Positions 54,016 to 63,400 of a DNA stretch of 64,000 nt are shown in pieces. The notes beneath the pieces are model-generated. The model saw only the letters and a list, made by a program, of their open reading frames with translations, searched no databases and had not been told where the DNA came from. A program made the translations under genes and the position numbers. Position 1 is the first letter of the stretch, and every line of letters starts with the position of its first letter. The stretch comes from WTGA01 sp965214055 (GTDB taxonomy: Bacteria; Pseudomonadota; Gammaproteobacteria; Arenicellales; Poriferihabitantaceae). The stretch lies in the NCBI GenBank assembly GCA_965214055.1, contig OZ243931.1, positions 496,001 to 560,000 of the forward strand, in the 5' to 3' direction.

Positions 54016-54208
54016 ACGATCGTACCTTGGTTATGCTGAGTTTGTCACGGCCCATCACCGACCGCTCCACCGACTCCGCCAGAGGAAGTCCCCCTTTGTT
54101 CGCCAGCTTCATCGCTCGTATGGAGTCACCCGACTTCTTTAAAATTCCGGAAAACCGCATGGTTGAGCCATTTCCGGCAGGCAACTTGGCATTTTATTAA
54201 CTTGAGAT

Positions 54209-54244
54209 TTAAAGAAAAATCCCCAGTACTGGATTTTTCTTTAA
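54209..54244. terminator. bidirectional intrinsic terminator
   Basis: Perfect 14-bp arms TTAAAGAAAAATCC and GGATTTTTCTTTAA enclose CCAGTACT. T-runs lie in the arm itself in either direction. It follows the Calx-beta gene by about 195 bases. Confidence 0.75.
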
Positions 54245-54352
54245 CTCGTTTGTCATCAGCTTCAGGTTAACCTTCAACACAGGGGACTTCCACCCCTGCC
54301 CTCATTACCAGTTCGTCTGGCGTACCACAGTACCGTCCCCACCCGATCCATT

Positions 54353-54404
54353 TAACCCGCAGGAGAAACCAAAAAAGATAAATCCGTTAAAATTGGAATT
54401 GCTG
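54353..54404 (-). repeat. diverged solo right end of a related insertion sequence
   Basis: The 52 bases before 54404 resemble the right 52 bases of the outer element: the CAGGAGAAAC block followed by A-rich sequence, and a terminal AAAATTGGAATTGCTG against AAAATTAGAATTGCTG. No matching left end or duplication is seen. Confidence 0.65.
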
Positions 54405-54409
54405 ACCCA

Positions 54410-54637
54410 TTGAACAAACGGGAGTGGGACCGGGTCTCGATCATCGAGGATGTCGTCGACAAACGACTGCATCAACGTCAGGCAGCGCAGCAGTTGGGTC
54501 GAGCGTTCGACAGATCAGGCGTCTGGTGCGCCGCTATCGTGCAACCGAACCAGGAAGGCCTGGTCTGCGATCATCCGGGAAAGACACCGAACCCAAGCAC
54601 CCTCGGTACACCAGACGGTACTGGCACAGGGGATGCT
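54410..54637 (+). pseudogene. frameshifted N-terminal fragment of an HTH-type transposase
   Basis: The start MNKREWDRVSIIEDVVDKRL continues LHQRQAAQQLG in one frame, then SVRQIRRLVRRYRATEPG in the next, then GLVCDHPGKTPNPS back in the first. Together they read as the N-terminal HTH of an ISNCY (ISDol1-like) transposase with two compensating frameshifts. It has no catalytic domain. It abuts the 3' end of the MacB-type permease gene at 54638. Confidence 0.7.
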
Positions 54638-55861
54638 TCAACCGCCACCTTGCAATCCTGCAATCGGGTCCAGGCGTGCAGCCTGCCAAGCTGGCTGAAA
54701 CCCAAAAAACAAGCCTGCCAACGCGGCAGTCCCGAATCCACTGACTACGGATAGCGATGAGATGGAAAAATCCCATCCCGTAAATTCACAGGTCACAAAT
54801 GTAGCGACCAGGCCAAGTACTATACCCAGTACACCTCCTACCATTGTCAGAATCATTGATTCAATCAGAAATTGACTTTGGATATCTCCGCGCCGCGCAC
54901 CAAGCGCTCGACGAATGGCAATCTCGCATCGTCGTTCGGTAACTGAAACAAGCATGATGTTCATGATGCCAATACCACCGACAACCAAAGAGATGCTGCC
55001 AATCGCAGCCAACAACAGCGTTAAAAGCTGCATTTGTGATTCCATCTGCGTGATCAGCTGTTTTGCGCTGACAACGTCCACCCTCAAATCCGGGTCCCTG
55101 CCTTGAAAGTAATCACTGACCTCGTCGGCAACCAATTGATGACTGGCATCCGTCCGGTTCCTGGCAATAATGACATCAACTTTCGGTAGCGACATCACTC
55201 GGCTCGCGGTACTGATGGGAATGAACACCGATGAATTGGCCGCGATACTGACGGGTAATGCGTAGTTCTCTTCCGTATGCGCCAGGGCACCAATCACGGT
55301 ATACAAGACATCTTTCAGTTCAATGAGCGACCCTTCAATTTCGATGGCACCCGCCTCTCGCATCGCCGTCGCGATGTCGTTACCGACCACGCAAAACTGT
55401 CGACCAACATCCCAATCAGAAATGAAACGTCCTGACTGTAGCGAGAGCATAGTGACTCTGGCAAACGACTCAGTGACACCCTGAATATCTCCTTGCCCGA
55501 CTTCCATACCGGCGTAGCGAAAAGGTCCATAACCGGGAATACGGACCGCTGCATCCATAATTGACGGGATAGACTGCGCCATTTTCCTGGCATCCTCCAA
55601 ACGGATTTCCACTTTCTTTTCTTCCGCAGATACTGCATCAAATGACTTGCGAATAACAAGAATATTGGTACCCATGGCGGAGAACTGTTTGCGGGCTTGC
55701 TGTTTTGTAATCTCGCCGAGCGAGATCATCGTGATTACTGACGAAATTCCTATCAGGATTCCAATCAGACCCAGCACAGTACGCAAGCGTGCCGCACGCA
55801 GGCTGGTGATTGCTTCGCGTGAATTGGCGCGTACTACAGAGATGATTCTCGACCCGTTCAT
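54638..55861 (-). CDS. MacB-type ABC transporter permease
   Basis: A 407-residue permease from the ATG at 55861. It has an N-terminal span (AARLRTVLGLIGILIGISSVI), a large periplasmic domain (about 60-290) and three C-terminal spans (LLLAAIGSISLVVGGIGIMN; LIESMILTMVGGVLGIVLGL; GFGTAALAGLFFGFQPAWQA), the FtsX/MacB topology. It ends AARLDPIAGLQGGG, shorter and more glycine-rich than the usual DPIEALRYE, right against a transposase fragment, so its last residues may have been replaced. The ATPase is a separate upstream gene, 16 bases away. It works with the adaptor and TolC to push a substrate across the outer membrane. Confidence 0.9.
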   Translation of the reverse strand: MNGSRIISVVRANSREAITSLRAARLRTVLGLIGILIGISSVITMISLGEITKQQARKQFSAMGTNILVIRKSFDAVSAEEKKVEIRLEDARKMAQSIPSIMDAAVRIPGYGPFRYAGMEVGQGDIQGVTESFARVTMLSLQSGRFISDWDVGRQFCVVGNDIATAMREAGAIEIEGSLIELKDVLYTVIGALAHTEENYALPVSIAANSSVFIPISTASRVMSLPKVDVIIARNRTDASHQLVADEVSDYFQGRDPDLRVDVVSAKQLITQMESQMQLLTLLLAAIGSISLVVGGIGIMNIMLVSVTERRCEIAIRRALGARRGDIQSQFLIESMILTMVGGVLGIVLGLVATFVTCEFTGWDFSISSLSVVSGFGTAALAGLFFGFQPAWQAARLDPIAGLQGGG

Positions 55862-55877
55862 CTGACTGCAAACGTGT

Positions 55878-56669
55878 TCATGTCGTTGCGAATTCGGAAT
55901 TGCTGCGCGGATCGTCATCAATCCGAAAGCTGGTATCACTACCTGACGCGGTACGTTGTATCTCGATCAACTGACCGCTATCGATTTGCAACTTGCGCGA
56001 ACACTCCCGGGCTACGGTGCGGTCGTGTGTAATGATCATGATGGTCATCCCTTGTTCGGCATTCATCTGCTTCAGCAATGTCATCACCTCCTGCGCGGTA
56101 TCCGGGTCCAGGGCCCCCGTGGGTTCATCTGCAAGCAACAGTGTCGGCTCGACAACCAATGCCCGGGCAATGGCAACCCGCTGCTTCTGACCGCCAGACA
56201 GTTGGTCCGGCCGATGATTTGTCCGATCTGACATGCTGACTTTTTCAAGCGCCGCCAATGCCCGTTGTTTCATCTGTGAGCGACCTTCACCCTGATAAAC
56301 CAGCGGCAAGGCAACATTGTCCAGCGCGGTCAGTTGCGGCAACAGGTGAAAGGACTGAAAAACAAATCCAACCTGCCGCCCCCGCAGCGTGGAAAGCTGC
56401 ACATCGTTCAGAGTTGAGGAGTCCTGTCCGTTGAAAATATAAGAACCGGAAGTGGGCCTGTCCAGTAAACCGATGGTATTCATCAGCGTTGTTTTGCCAC
56501 TGCCCGATGGCCCCATGATTGAAATCAGGTCACCCGAGTTGACTTCCAGATTGACGTCTTGCAACACCGTCGAGGTGATCGGACCGATACGGTAAGATTT
56601 GCAGACATCCACCAACTGCAACCGGTCATGCAAACGTGCCAAATCGTTCATTTCGGATTCATCAACCAT
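55878..56669 (-). CDS. ABC transporter ATPase (MacB/LolD type)
   Basis: A 263-residue ATPase with Walker A GPSGSGKTT, signature LSGGQKQRVAIARAL, Walker B LLADEPTGALD and H-loop ITHDRTVA, the MacB/LolD subclass (GLLDRPTSGSYIFNGQD; VGFVFQSFHLLPQLTALDNV). The start may be seven codons later (MNDLARL). A C-terminal tail of about 35 residues after the H-loop is not part of the core fold. The gene comes 195 bases after the PAS-adaptor gene and 16 before the permease. Confidence 0.92.
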   Translation of the reverse strand: MVDESEMNDLARLHDRLQLVDVCKSYRIGPITSTVLQDVNLEVNSGDLISIMGPSGSGKTTLMNTIGLLDRPTSGSYIFNGQDSSTLNDVQLSTLRGRQVGFVFQSFHLLPQLTALDNVALPLVYQGEGRSQMKQRALAALEKVSMSDRTNHRPDQLSGGQKQRVAIARALVVEPTLLLADEPTGALDPDTAQEVMTLLKQMNAEQGMTIMIITHDRTVARECSRKLQIDSGQLIEIQRTASGSDTSFRIDDDPRSNSEFATT

Positions 56670-56864
56670 TCAGTGATTGAGACCACCGCACAGCTTGCCT
56701 ACATTCCAGCTCAAGCTCAACTTTCAGAACACATGCGATGTATCTCATTGATTTTTAGAATACGTTAAAAAATAAAGGAATCGTTACTGGGAACGTTTTA
56801 TATGGGAAAAAATCCCACTCAACCCACCCTCTTTTCCTTCTCTGCTCAACGACTTCGAATACCT
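56670..56864. other. 195-base A+T-rich gap inside the export operon
   Basis: It contains A/T-runs and a small GGGAaaaaTCCC-type palindrome near 56800, but no clear promoter or terminator. It could allow separate expression of the ATPase-permease pair. Confidence 0.4.
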
Positions 56865-58715
56865 CTACGGATCACGTCTGGGGGGAAGTTCAATTTCAGA
56901 CAGAACAACTTCTTCACCGTGCCCGATTCCCTTGACGACTTCAACCGAATCGAGTGTCGTTAGACCCAGTTCAACCGTGCGGTGCTCAATGGTACCGGTT
57001 TCCTTGTTGAGAACCTGCACCCACGCCCCGTTGTGGTGCTGTTCGACTGCAGTAATAGGAACCAAAAGTGCCTCCGGCTGGTTGTAGGTGACGATCGTAA
57101 CGTGAGCGGACATGCCAACCCGCAGTACGTCTCGATGAGCCGCCGATAACCCATCCAGAGCTACGTTGATCTCAAACTGAGGCAATCCTCCACTTCCCCA
57201 CCGATTGCCTCTTGCTCGGGATGCAACCTGTGTTACCCTCCCTTCGAGCCTCAAGCCCGGGAAGCCAGGGCCCGTAATCCATGCCAACTGCTCTGCCTTG
57301 ATTTTTCCAACATCAATCTCATCGACCGTCGTGGAAACCGCGACCTGTTCGAAATTTGCAATATTCAGCACTTGTTCGCCCTGCGTCAATGACCGGCCTG
57401 CGTTCAGCGCCTTCTGATCCGGTCCAGCGGATGTCTCCTGAACAATTCCTGAAATCGGCGCCACAACGGTACTCATGGTTAACTTTTCCTCCAGTTTCTT
57501 GAGTTGGCTGCGCGAGTTCTCAACCTCCAATGCAGCAACCCGACGTGCATCGGCGTTGGCCTGGTGTTTAACGGAGGCCAGATCTTGGGCGGCCGCTTCA
57601 AAATCCAGCAACTGACCCTCATAACTCCTTTGTGCCTGTTCTTGCTGAGACGACGGAATGATTCCCTGTTCAAGTAGAAAATTGCTGCGCTCAAGCTGCT
57701 TTTTCGAATCATCCAGTGACAGTTTTGCACGCCGAAATCTTCTTTGGGCATCCGCCACTTCAGTCCCATTCTCCCAATCTTCCAGTATTCTGAGATTTTC
57801 CAGTTTCCGAATGTAGTCCACTTCAGCCTGTCGATATTCGATCTGTATTTTTTCAGTATCCAGTTCCATCAGCCGATCACCCGCTTTCACCGATTGGCCA
57901 TTTTTTACCATCAGATTCTTGATATGACTGTCGACGGGACTGATCACGCTCACAATGTGTCCAGGAGCCAGATGACCGCGTAACGATATCGTCGAGTGGA
58001 ACGGACTCGGCGTAACCACCATGGTTTGTAAATTCGATGCAGGGGCAACTTCCACGACCTCATCGGGTTCCTTATCTGAAACCGTCGACACAATCGTGCT
58101 GACGAAAGCGTCGAGCGGACGCAGACTGAACGGGTCCAGGGGTTGCAGGTAGTAACTGGCCACGGCCAAGAACAAGCCGGCAACCACCACAATGGACAGA
58201 CCGCGGGCAACTTTCACCTTTTTCATCATTTGTGACAACACGGCATTGGTAGACTCGACATTGCGGTAAGCTTTCTGGAGTTCCCTGTGTTGCGATTCGT
58301 TTTCCTTTGCCAGTCGCAATTCCACCTCTCGAAGCTCCCTGATCTCCGTGATGTCAGTGAAAACAGCAATGACCGCAATCGGCTGAGGCTGCCCATCGTG
58401 CATGGATGACAGATAGGAAGTCGTAATCGTGATGGAGCGGACCTCACCCCTGATTCGTACTTCGCTGACGCGCCGTGCCACCGAAGTATGCTGCATCGCC
58501 GCATCCAGGACAATCTGGGTGAATTCGTCAAAACCTTCGTAAAGAAGAAAGGCTTCTCCGAAAGACTGTCCGATTAGGGCATCTCGATCAATGTCAAAGA
58601 TTCGGCAGGCTGCTTTATTCACACTGTTGATGGAGCCAGCAAAATCGATCACTATGACTCCGTCGAGCAGATTCTCAAGGATGTCTCGATAAATTGCGAG
58701 GTTTCGTTCCATCAC
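56865..58715 (-). CDS. PAS-coiled coil-transmembrane-HlyD periplasmic adaptor fusion
   Basis: A 616-residue protein. Residues 6-125 are a PAS sensor domain (ILENLLDGVIVIDFAGSIN; VFTDITEI ending). Residues 126-165 form a charged coiled coil, 170-191 a single span (GLSIVVVAGLFLAVASYYL), and about 245-610 an RND/MacA-type adaptor: lipoyl half (GHIVSVISPVDSHIKNLMV), long alpha-hairpin (290-415), second lipoyl half (VVAPISGIVQE) and beta-barrel. Topology puts PAS in the cytoplasm and the adaptor in the periplasm. No histidine kinase, GGDEF or other output domain is present, so the signal probably acts directly on export. The start overlaps the tolC stop by four bases. Unusual domain combination. 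Confidence 0.88.
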   Translation of the reverse strand: MMERNLAIYRDILENLLDGVIVIDFAGSINSVNKAACRIFDIDRDALIGQSFGEAFLLYEGFDEFTQIVLDAAMQHTSVARRVSEVRIRGEVRSITITTSYLSSMHDGQPQPIAVIAVFTDITEIRELREVELRLAKENESQHRELQKAYRNVESTNAVLSQMMKKVKVARGLSIVVVAGLFLAVASYYLQPLDPFSLRPLDAFVSTIVSTVSDKEPDEVVEVAPASNLQTMVVTPSPFHSTISLRGHLAPGHIVSVISPVDSHIKNLMVKNGQSVKAGDRLMELDTEKIQIEYRQAEVDYIRKLENLRILEDWENGTEVADAQRRFRRAKLSLDDSKKQLERSNFLLEQGIIPSSQQEQAQRSYEGQLLDFEAAAQDLASVKHQANADARRVAALEVENSRSQLKKLEEKLTMSTVVAPISGIVQETSAGPDQKALNAGRSLTQGEQVLNIANFEQVAVSTTVDEIDVGKIKAEQLAWITGPGFPGLRLEGRVTQVASRARGNRWGSGGLPQFEINVALDGLSAAHRDVLRVGMSAHVTIVTYNQPEALLVPITAVEQHHNGAWVQVLNKETGTIEHRTVELGLTTLDSVEVVKGIGHGEEVVLSEIELPPRRDP

Positions 58716-60127
58716 TCCGGAACCGCTTCGACCTCAATATTCCAGGCATCCAGAGTCACCCCCATCACCTGGTCCAATCGCATCAGCGCATTGAGATAAC
58801 GGATGATGGCATCCGTCTCAGAATTTTCCGCAGTCACCAGGCCTACTTCTGACGCCGATACTTCAAAAGTCGAGGACAATCCCTGGCTGAACTTGTTCTG
58901 CTCAATGACCAGGTTTTCCTCAGCCAGCTGACGCGCCTCACCCGCAAGTTCCATCACGCGAAATCCCACTTTGACATCGTTGATGGCCTGACGCACGGAT
59001 ATATCGATCGATTCACGCAATTCTTCCAGGTTCCGATTGGCCATGATCAAACGGTTTTCGGCCTGCAAAATTTCCAGTTGTGGCGATCGGTCATTCAATG
59101 GAATCGTGAGGCTCAGACTTGTCCGATGGTCGGTTCTATCTAGCTCCCGGTTGCGTTTTACCTCAATGTCGAAAGACAGGTCTGGCAACCGGTTATTTTC
59201 AGCGACCCGCAAGGAGAGTTCAGCGGATTCCACAACCAGCGTTGCAGCACGATAGTCTGGACTGTTGTGCAGTGCAATATCGATGCTCTCCTGAACACCC
59301 AGGTCTTCGACATCACCTTGCCGGATTTGTTCGGCTTTCAGATTCTCCTGCGGACGAATCCGTGTGGAACTGTCCAAGTCCAGTATGCTGATCAGGTTGA
59401 AATTTGCGGAATCAAGACTATTGCGGGATTGCAGCAACGCCAATTCCCGGTTTGCGATCGTGGCTTCAGAGCGGGTCACTTCCCGGCGTGCGATCTGACC
59501 GGCCTGGATCAGGGTGCGCGTAATTTCCAATTGCTGTTTGGCTCTTTGTACCGATGCCTCAGAAATTTCCACCTGCCTGAATGCCTGGCTCAGAGCCCGG
59601 TAGGCACTGATCGTCGAAACCACCAATTCACTGACCGCCCTTCGAAAATCGAGAATGTTCGATTTCTCGGATAGGCGAGCCTGTTTGAGTTGCGCCTGGT
59701 CAATATCCGCGCCCGCACCTTTTAACAGTGGCTGGGAAAAGCTCAAGGTCGGCACTTGTTCACTGTCGTCATCTCCTGAAATGGATTCGCTGGCTCCCAG
59801 ACCAAACGTACCGCCCGTGGGAACACGTAAATCCGCTCCAAACCTGACATCGGCAGTTTCGTCATCCCGATCGTGACGGCTACTCGAACTGATCGTAAAC
59901 TGTGGACGGTACCGATCTTCCGCAACCTCCAGTGAAAATCGCTGCGTCTCCCGATTCAAATGCTGATTGAGCAAACCGCGGTTATGCTTCAGCACGAGTT
60001 GGATGGCCTCATCCAATGTCAAATTCAACTCGGCTGGCATGGTAGAGGAGGTCGTCGCTGGTTGCTCTGCCCAAACCAAAAACAGAGACATGACCATAAA
60101 CATTGAGGAGACAACCAATATTCTCAT
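58712..60127 (-). CDS. TolC-family outer-membrane efflux protein
   Basis: I start at the ATG at 60127 (471 residues), as the longer frame adds a non-signal-like arm; a signal peptide (LVVSSMFMVMSLFLVWA) follows. Two repeated helical halves typical of TolC are visible: LNLTLDEAIQLVLKHNRGLL, DEAETAD-like hairpin loops and the second LGVQESIDIALHNSPDY, with LTIPLNDRSP the beta-barrel strand of the second half. It is the first gene of the four-gene export operon, overlapping the adaptor gene by four bases. Confidence 0.9.
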   Translation of the reverse strand: MRILVVSSMFMVMSLFLVWAEQPATTSSTMPAELNLTLDEAIQLVLKHNRGLLNQHLNRETQRFSLEVAEDRYRPQFTISSSSRHDRDDETADVRFGADLRVPTGGTFGLGASESISGDDDSEQVPTLSFSQPLLKGAGADIDQAQLKQARLSEKSNILDFRRAVSELVVSTISAYRALSQAFRQVEISEASVQRAKQQLEITRTLIQAGQIARREVTRSEATIANRELALLQSRNSLDSANFNLISILDLDSSTRIRPQENLKAEQIRQGDVEDLGVQESIDIALHNSPDYRAATLVVESAELSLRVAENNRLPDLSFDIEVKRNRELDRTDHRTSLSLTIPLNDRSPQLEILQAENRLIMANRNLEELRESIDISVRQAINDVKVGFRVMELAGEARQLAEENLVIEQNKFSQGLSSTFEVSASEVGLVTAENSETDAIIRYLNALMRLDQVMGVTLDAWNIEVEAVPE

Positions 60128-60773
60128 AACCCAGAGATTGCAGTGCGCACCGAAGCCGGATTGGGGCCGTATTCCAGTGCCTCGCGCGGCATATGCCACA
60201 TACATGCCCACGCCATACCGACCACCACGGGCACGAAACCCGCTGATGTATTCCCACATAAGACCGTATGCGCCAGCAATTCTCATTTTTGGGCTTGACG
60301 CTGAAAGTGATCGCTCAATACATGCACAAAATTACCATCCCGGTCGGAGCGTAGCGACACAGCGACAATCGTCTGAATGGTACCGGGTTGGTAAGGAGAT
60401 TTCCACTACCAGAGTTTCCCAACCCAGAGTGATCCTACGCTAACTTTGTTTGATTTTTAGGGGGACTGTAGGTTTGCGCAGCCCCGCGACGCGGCTCAGT
60501 TGAATCAGAGGAATACTCACCTAAAGCGAATCTTCTGACGTTATACCACTAATTACCATTAAGAATAGGCTCAGAGTTGTCCAACGGAAGATGTTGTTCC
60601 GCTTCTTATGTGCTATATTATTAACTGTACGGTATTTTGCACAACAACGAAAGTGGAGAAACACAGCAACTTGAAGTTGGCACAAATATGCCGTGATGAC
60701 CCATGACAATATTCATGGACGGTGTGTCGGGTGACCCCCAAAGACCAAAGAAAAATTGAATGCGAGGCTCCAA
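60128..60773. other. divergent control region between the export operon and the binding-protein gene
   Basis: About 645 bases without a supported gene. The right half is A+T-rich; a TTGTTC (60594-60599) and TATTAT (60616-60621) 16 bases apart form a plausible promoter for the rightward binding-protein gene. The leftward tolC promoter was not fixed. Confidence 0.5.
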
Positions 60774-62063
60774 ATGACCAAGAAAAAGTTTACAACCAGC
60801 AAAATGAACCGGAGAGAGTTTATTGGGAAAACCACTGCGGGAGTCGCGGGAGTTGCTTTAGGCAGCGTCTTCCCTAATATCAGCAATGCGGCAAACGATG
60901 TGATTACTCTCGGAATGAACATTCCAATGACGGGGGACTATGCACCCTGGGGATTGCCAGGCTTGTATGGATGCGAAATTATTGCCAAAAATATCAATGA
61001 TGCCGGAGGCGTTGAAATCGGAGGCACCACGTATGATATCAATATTGCGGCCTACGATCACGGGTATGACACCGACAAGGCGGTGCAGGGTTTCAAGAAA
61101 CTGGTCCTGGAAGACGAGGCCAAGATGGTGATGATGCTCGGAGGTTCCACGGTAGCATCCGTCCTGCCCTGGGGGACAAGAAAAAAGGTGTTGACCACCA
61201 CCCTGTTGCCAAGCGATATCACACCGGATTCGGAATACCTGGTTGCGACCTGCGAATCACACCCGCTTTACAATGTGACTGGTGTTGAATGGCTGGCGCA
61301 GAATCACCCGGATGTCAAAACGGCTGCCATCGTCACCAACAATGATGTGGAATACGGCCTGCAATCCGCTGCCACCTACCAAGCGGCCTTTGAGGTCGCC
61401 GGCATTGATGTCGTGGATGTTAACCTCCATGGTTTCGACATTACCGACTTCGCTCCCGTTGTCAGTTCCGTGCTGGCCAAGAATCCGGATGTTTTCTGCA
61501 TGGCCACCAGTTTCTACGTCACCCCGTTGATGGAACAGCTGTATCACCAGGGGTACCAGGGCAAGATCATCTCCTGCACCCTGGATTATTACGATGAAAT
61601 TATCGCAAAAACCAGCCAGGAATTTGTGAATGGCACCATCTACCAGTTCCCGGATTTTGATGATCCCAAGCTGACGGATGAAGGCGTCAAGTTTCCGGAC
61701 CCCGCGGGATTTGATGCGGCATTCCGCAAGGATCATCCCAATGACTGGTCGGCGGTATCCTGGGAATATCCCACAATTGCCCTCAACTGGATTGAAGCGG
61801 CACAAACCGCCGGCAGCCTGGACACCGATGATATTCTTGCTGCCATGAAAAGTACGGAGCAGCAGTTTATATTCGGCGGCGGACAGTGGTGGGGCAGCCA
61901 GCTCTGGGGACTCGACAATACACTGGTGGGCAAATGGCCGGTTGTGGTCATTGAAGAAGGCAAGGCCCGCATCCAGGAATTCGGAGATGTGGCTGGCTGG
62001 CTGTCTAGCAACACGGATGTGCTGGTCAAGCACATGAAGGCGATGGACTTGCGGGTAGTCTGA
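60774..62063 (+). CDS. branched-chain-amino-acid-type substrate-binding protein, Tat-exported
   Basis: A 429-residue LivK-family receptor starting at the ATG at 60774 (GAGG six bases before). A twin-arginine signal (MNRREFIGKTTAGVAG) precedes the mature VITLGMNIPMTGDYAPWG. Type-1 periplasmic-binding fold segments KLVLEDEAKMVMMLGG and HGFDITDFAPVVSSVLAKNPDVF follow. No permease follows directly; the nearest is LivH-like at 63401 beyond a pseudogene. Substrate: amino-acid or aromatic/urea-like solute, not resolvable. A terminator hairpin follows. Confidence 0.92.
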   Translation: MTKKKFTTSKMNRREFIGKTTAGVAGVALGSVFPNISNAANDVITLGMNIPMTGDYAPWGLPGLYGCEIIAKNINDAGGVEIGGTTYDINIAAYDHGYDTDKAVQGFKKLVLEDEAKMVMMLGGSTVASVLPWGTRKKVLTTTLLPSDITPDSEYLVATCESHPLYNVTGVEWLAQNHPDVKTAAIVTNNDVEYGLQSAATYQAAFEVAGIDVVDVNLHGFDITDFAPVVSSVLAKNPDVFCMATSFYVTPLMEQLYHQGYQGKIISCTLDYYDEIIAKTSQEFVNGTIYQFPDFDDPKLTDEGVKFPDPAGFDAAFRKDHPNDWSAVSWEYPTIALNWIEAAQTAGSLDTDDILAAMKSTEQQFIFGGGQWWGSQLWGLDNTLVGKWPVVVIEEGKARIQEFGDVAGWLSSNTDVLVKHMKAMDLRVV

Positions 62064-62090
62064 CTCGTTCCCGGGTTTTTTCTGCAAAGG

Positions 62091-62120
62091 GGGGAGGCAC
62101 CGCTTCTCCCCATTTTATCC
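62091..62120 (+). terminator. terminator after the binding-protein gene
   Basis: GGGGAG and CTCCCC arms with a partly paired GC...GC middle are followed by ATTTTATC. 28 bases after the stop. Confidence 0.65.
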
Positions 62121-62555
62121 GGGTTCGGCATTTACTGGCCGGCGGGGCTCCAGAACACCGGAGACCATCCGGAATACCTTGCATCCACCCGGTTTACTCA
62201 TCCACAGGGAAACCAACCCGGGTCGCCTTAACTTTCCGTGGGAATAAGGGCATCACCCGATGGAAGAACCAGCGACGACGGAAAGGCCAGAGTTCAGCAG
62301 GTCAGTTTCCCATAATCACGAGGTTCCCATAAGAAATAAACACAGTCATCAGGACGCAGAAGCGGTCCATCACCATATTCCAGTCCCGGGGGAATCGTGC
62401 AATGGGTTGGTGGCTCCGATGTGGAAAGTCCTGTTTGCTTCTGACACGGCTGCGAATTTTGACTGTGCTGATTCGCCTGGTGTGGTATCCTGCGCGCCAC
62501 CTTCCACCTTCTGCACACGGACCAGACAAATCGACGATTCCGATTCAGGCCGGCC
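62121..62555. other. non-coding interval before the Rpn-like pseudogene
   Basis: About 430 bases without recognisable coding or regulatory content; an open frame here (62260 onwards) runs into the pseudogene but its N-terminal part resembles no family. Confidence 0.4.
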
Positions 62556-63254
62556 AATCACAATCAATCCCCATGATCGGTTTTTTCGCCATGCCCTGGT
62601 GAAACCGGACATCTCGCGGGGTTTTTTCCAGCGCTACCTGTCGTCGGAAGTGGTTGACCGTTTGGACCTGAAGACCCTGACTGTACTGGGGGAGTCATTA
62701 GGTGCCTGCTGGGTCAGGACCGTCTGGAGGAGCTGGAACACAACCCACAATTGGATATTGCGCTGAATGTGCTAAAATACATCCGTGACGAGCAGTTAGC
62801 AGAGCGTCTGAAAGAAATCCTGCCAAAGTTCCAGCAGGTGAACCTGCAGAAGCGCGATGAGTGGGGAAACATGATGGCAGTGATGGAATATCTGGCACAG
62901 GCGGGAAAACGATTGGAAAAACCTTTATTGCAGGAAGCACTGAACCGGGCATTGCCCGCTCCGATGGGAGAATCGATAATGACTACATTGGCTGAAACCT
63001 GGATGAAACAGGGAGAGCAACGAGGCTGGCAAAAAGGCATGCAAAAAGGCAGGCAACAGGCATTGGAACATGAGCGGAGCGTGATCCTGCGTTTTGCATC
63101 CAGCAAATTCAAGGCGGCAGCCGACAAACCGCTGTCCGCTTTCTTGAATCGTATTCAGGACCCCGATGGCCTGGCGAAGGTCGCGGACTGGATTATAGAA
63201 TGCGATCAAACCGAGGAACTGCTGGCCCGTATCGGCAATGCGGAGATACACTGA
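62556..63254 (+). pseudogene. decayed Rpn/PD-(D/E)XK transposase-like nuclease
   Basis: Two frames hold the ends of one protein. The first, to about 62700, reads NPHDRFFRHALVKPDISRGF...VVDRLDLKTLTVLGES, the typical Rpn N terminus. From about 62703 the next frame reads LLGQDRLEELEHNPQLDIAL, continuing to the family's C-terminal WMKQGEQRGWQKGMQKG and SKFKAAADKPL. The central PD-(D/E)XK catalytic region (about 100-150 residues) is missing, so it is a deletion plus frameshift remnant. It sits between a binding protein and its likely permease. Confidence 0.75.
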
Positions 63255-63400
63255 CACGGGTTTTTTCGAACAGACCAGGCATTCAGACCGGGAATTGCCT
63301 CTGGACAACCGGTCCGGCAAAACCGGCCCGAACTGCCCCAACAACCTTTCCGCGCACATAAACTACTGGGTTTGAGCTGGAATTTTTCAGAGTACTGATT

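Larger units (their letters stand above)
54016..54409. other. non-coding interval with terminator and diverged element end
   Basis: About 390 bases between the Calx-beta gene and a transposase scrap. From 54209 there is a strong hairpin and from about 54353 a relic of the same type of right end as the outer element. A minus-strand frame at 53975-54184 has no recognised family. Confidence 0.5.

Noticed and set aside
53975..54184. A minus-strand 69-codon frame after the Calx-beta gene
   Set aside because: It looks protein-like in part (GRDKLSITKV) but overlaps the Calx-beta 3' end, lacks a ribosome-binding site and matches no family I know.
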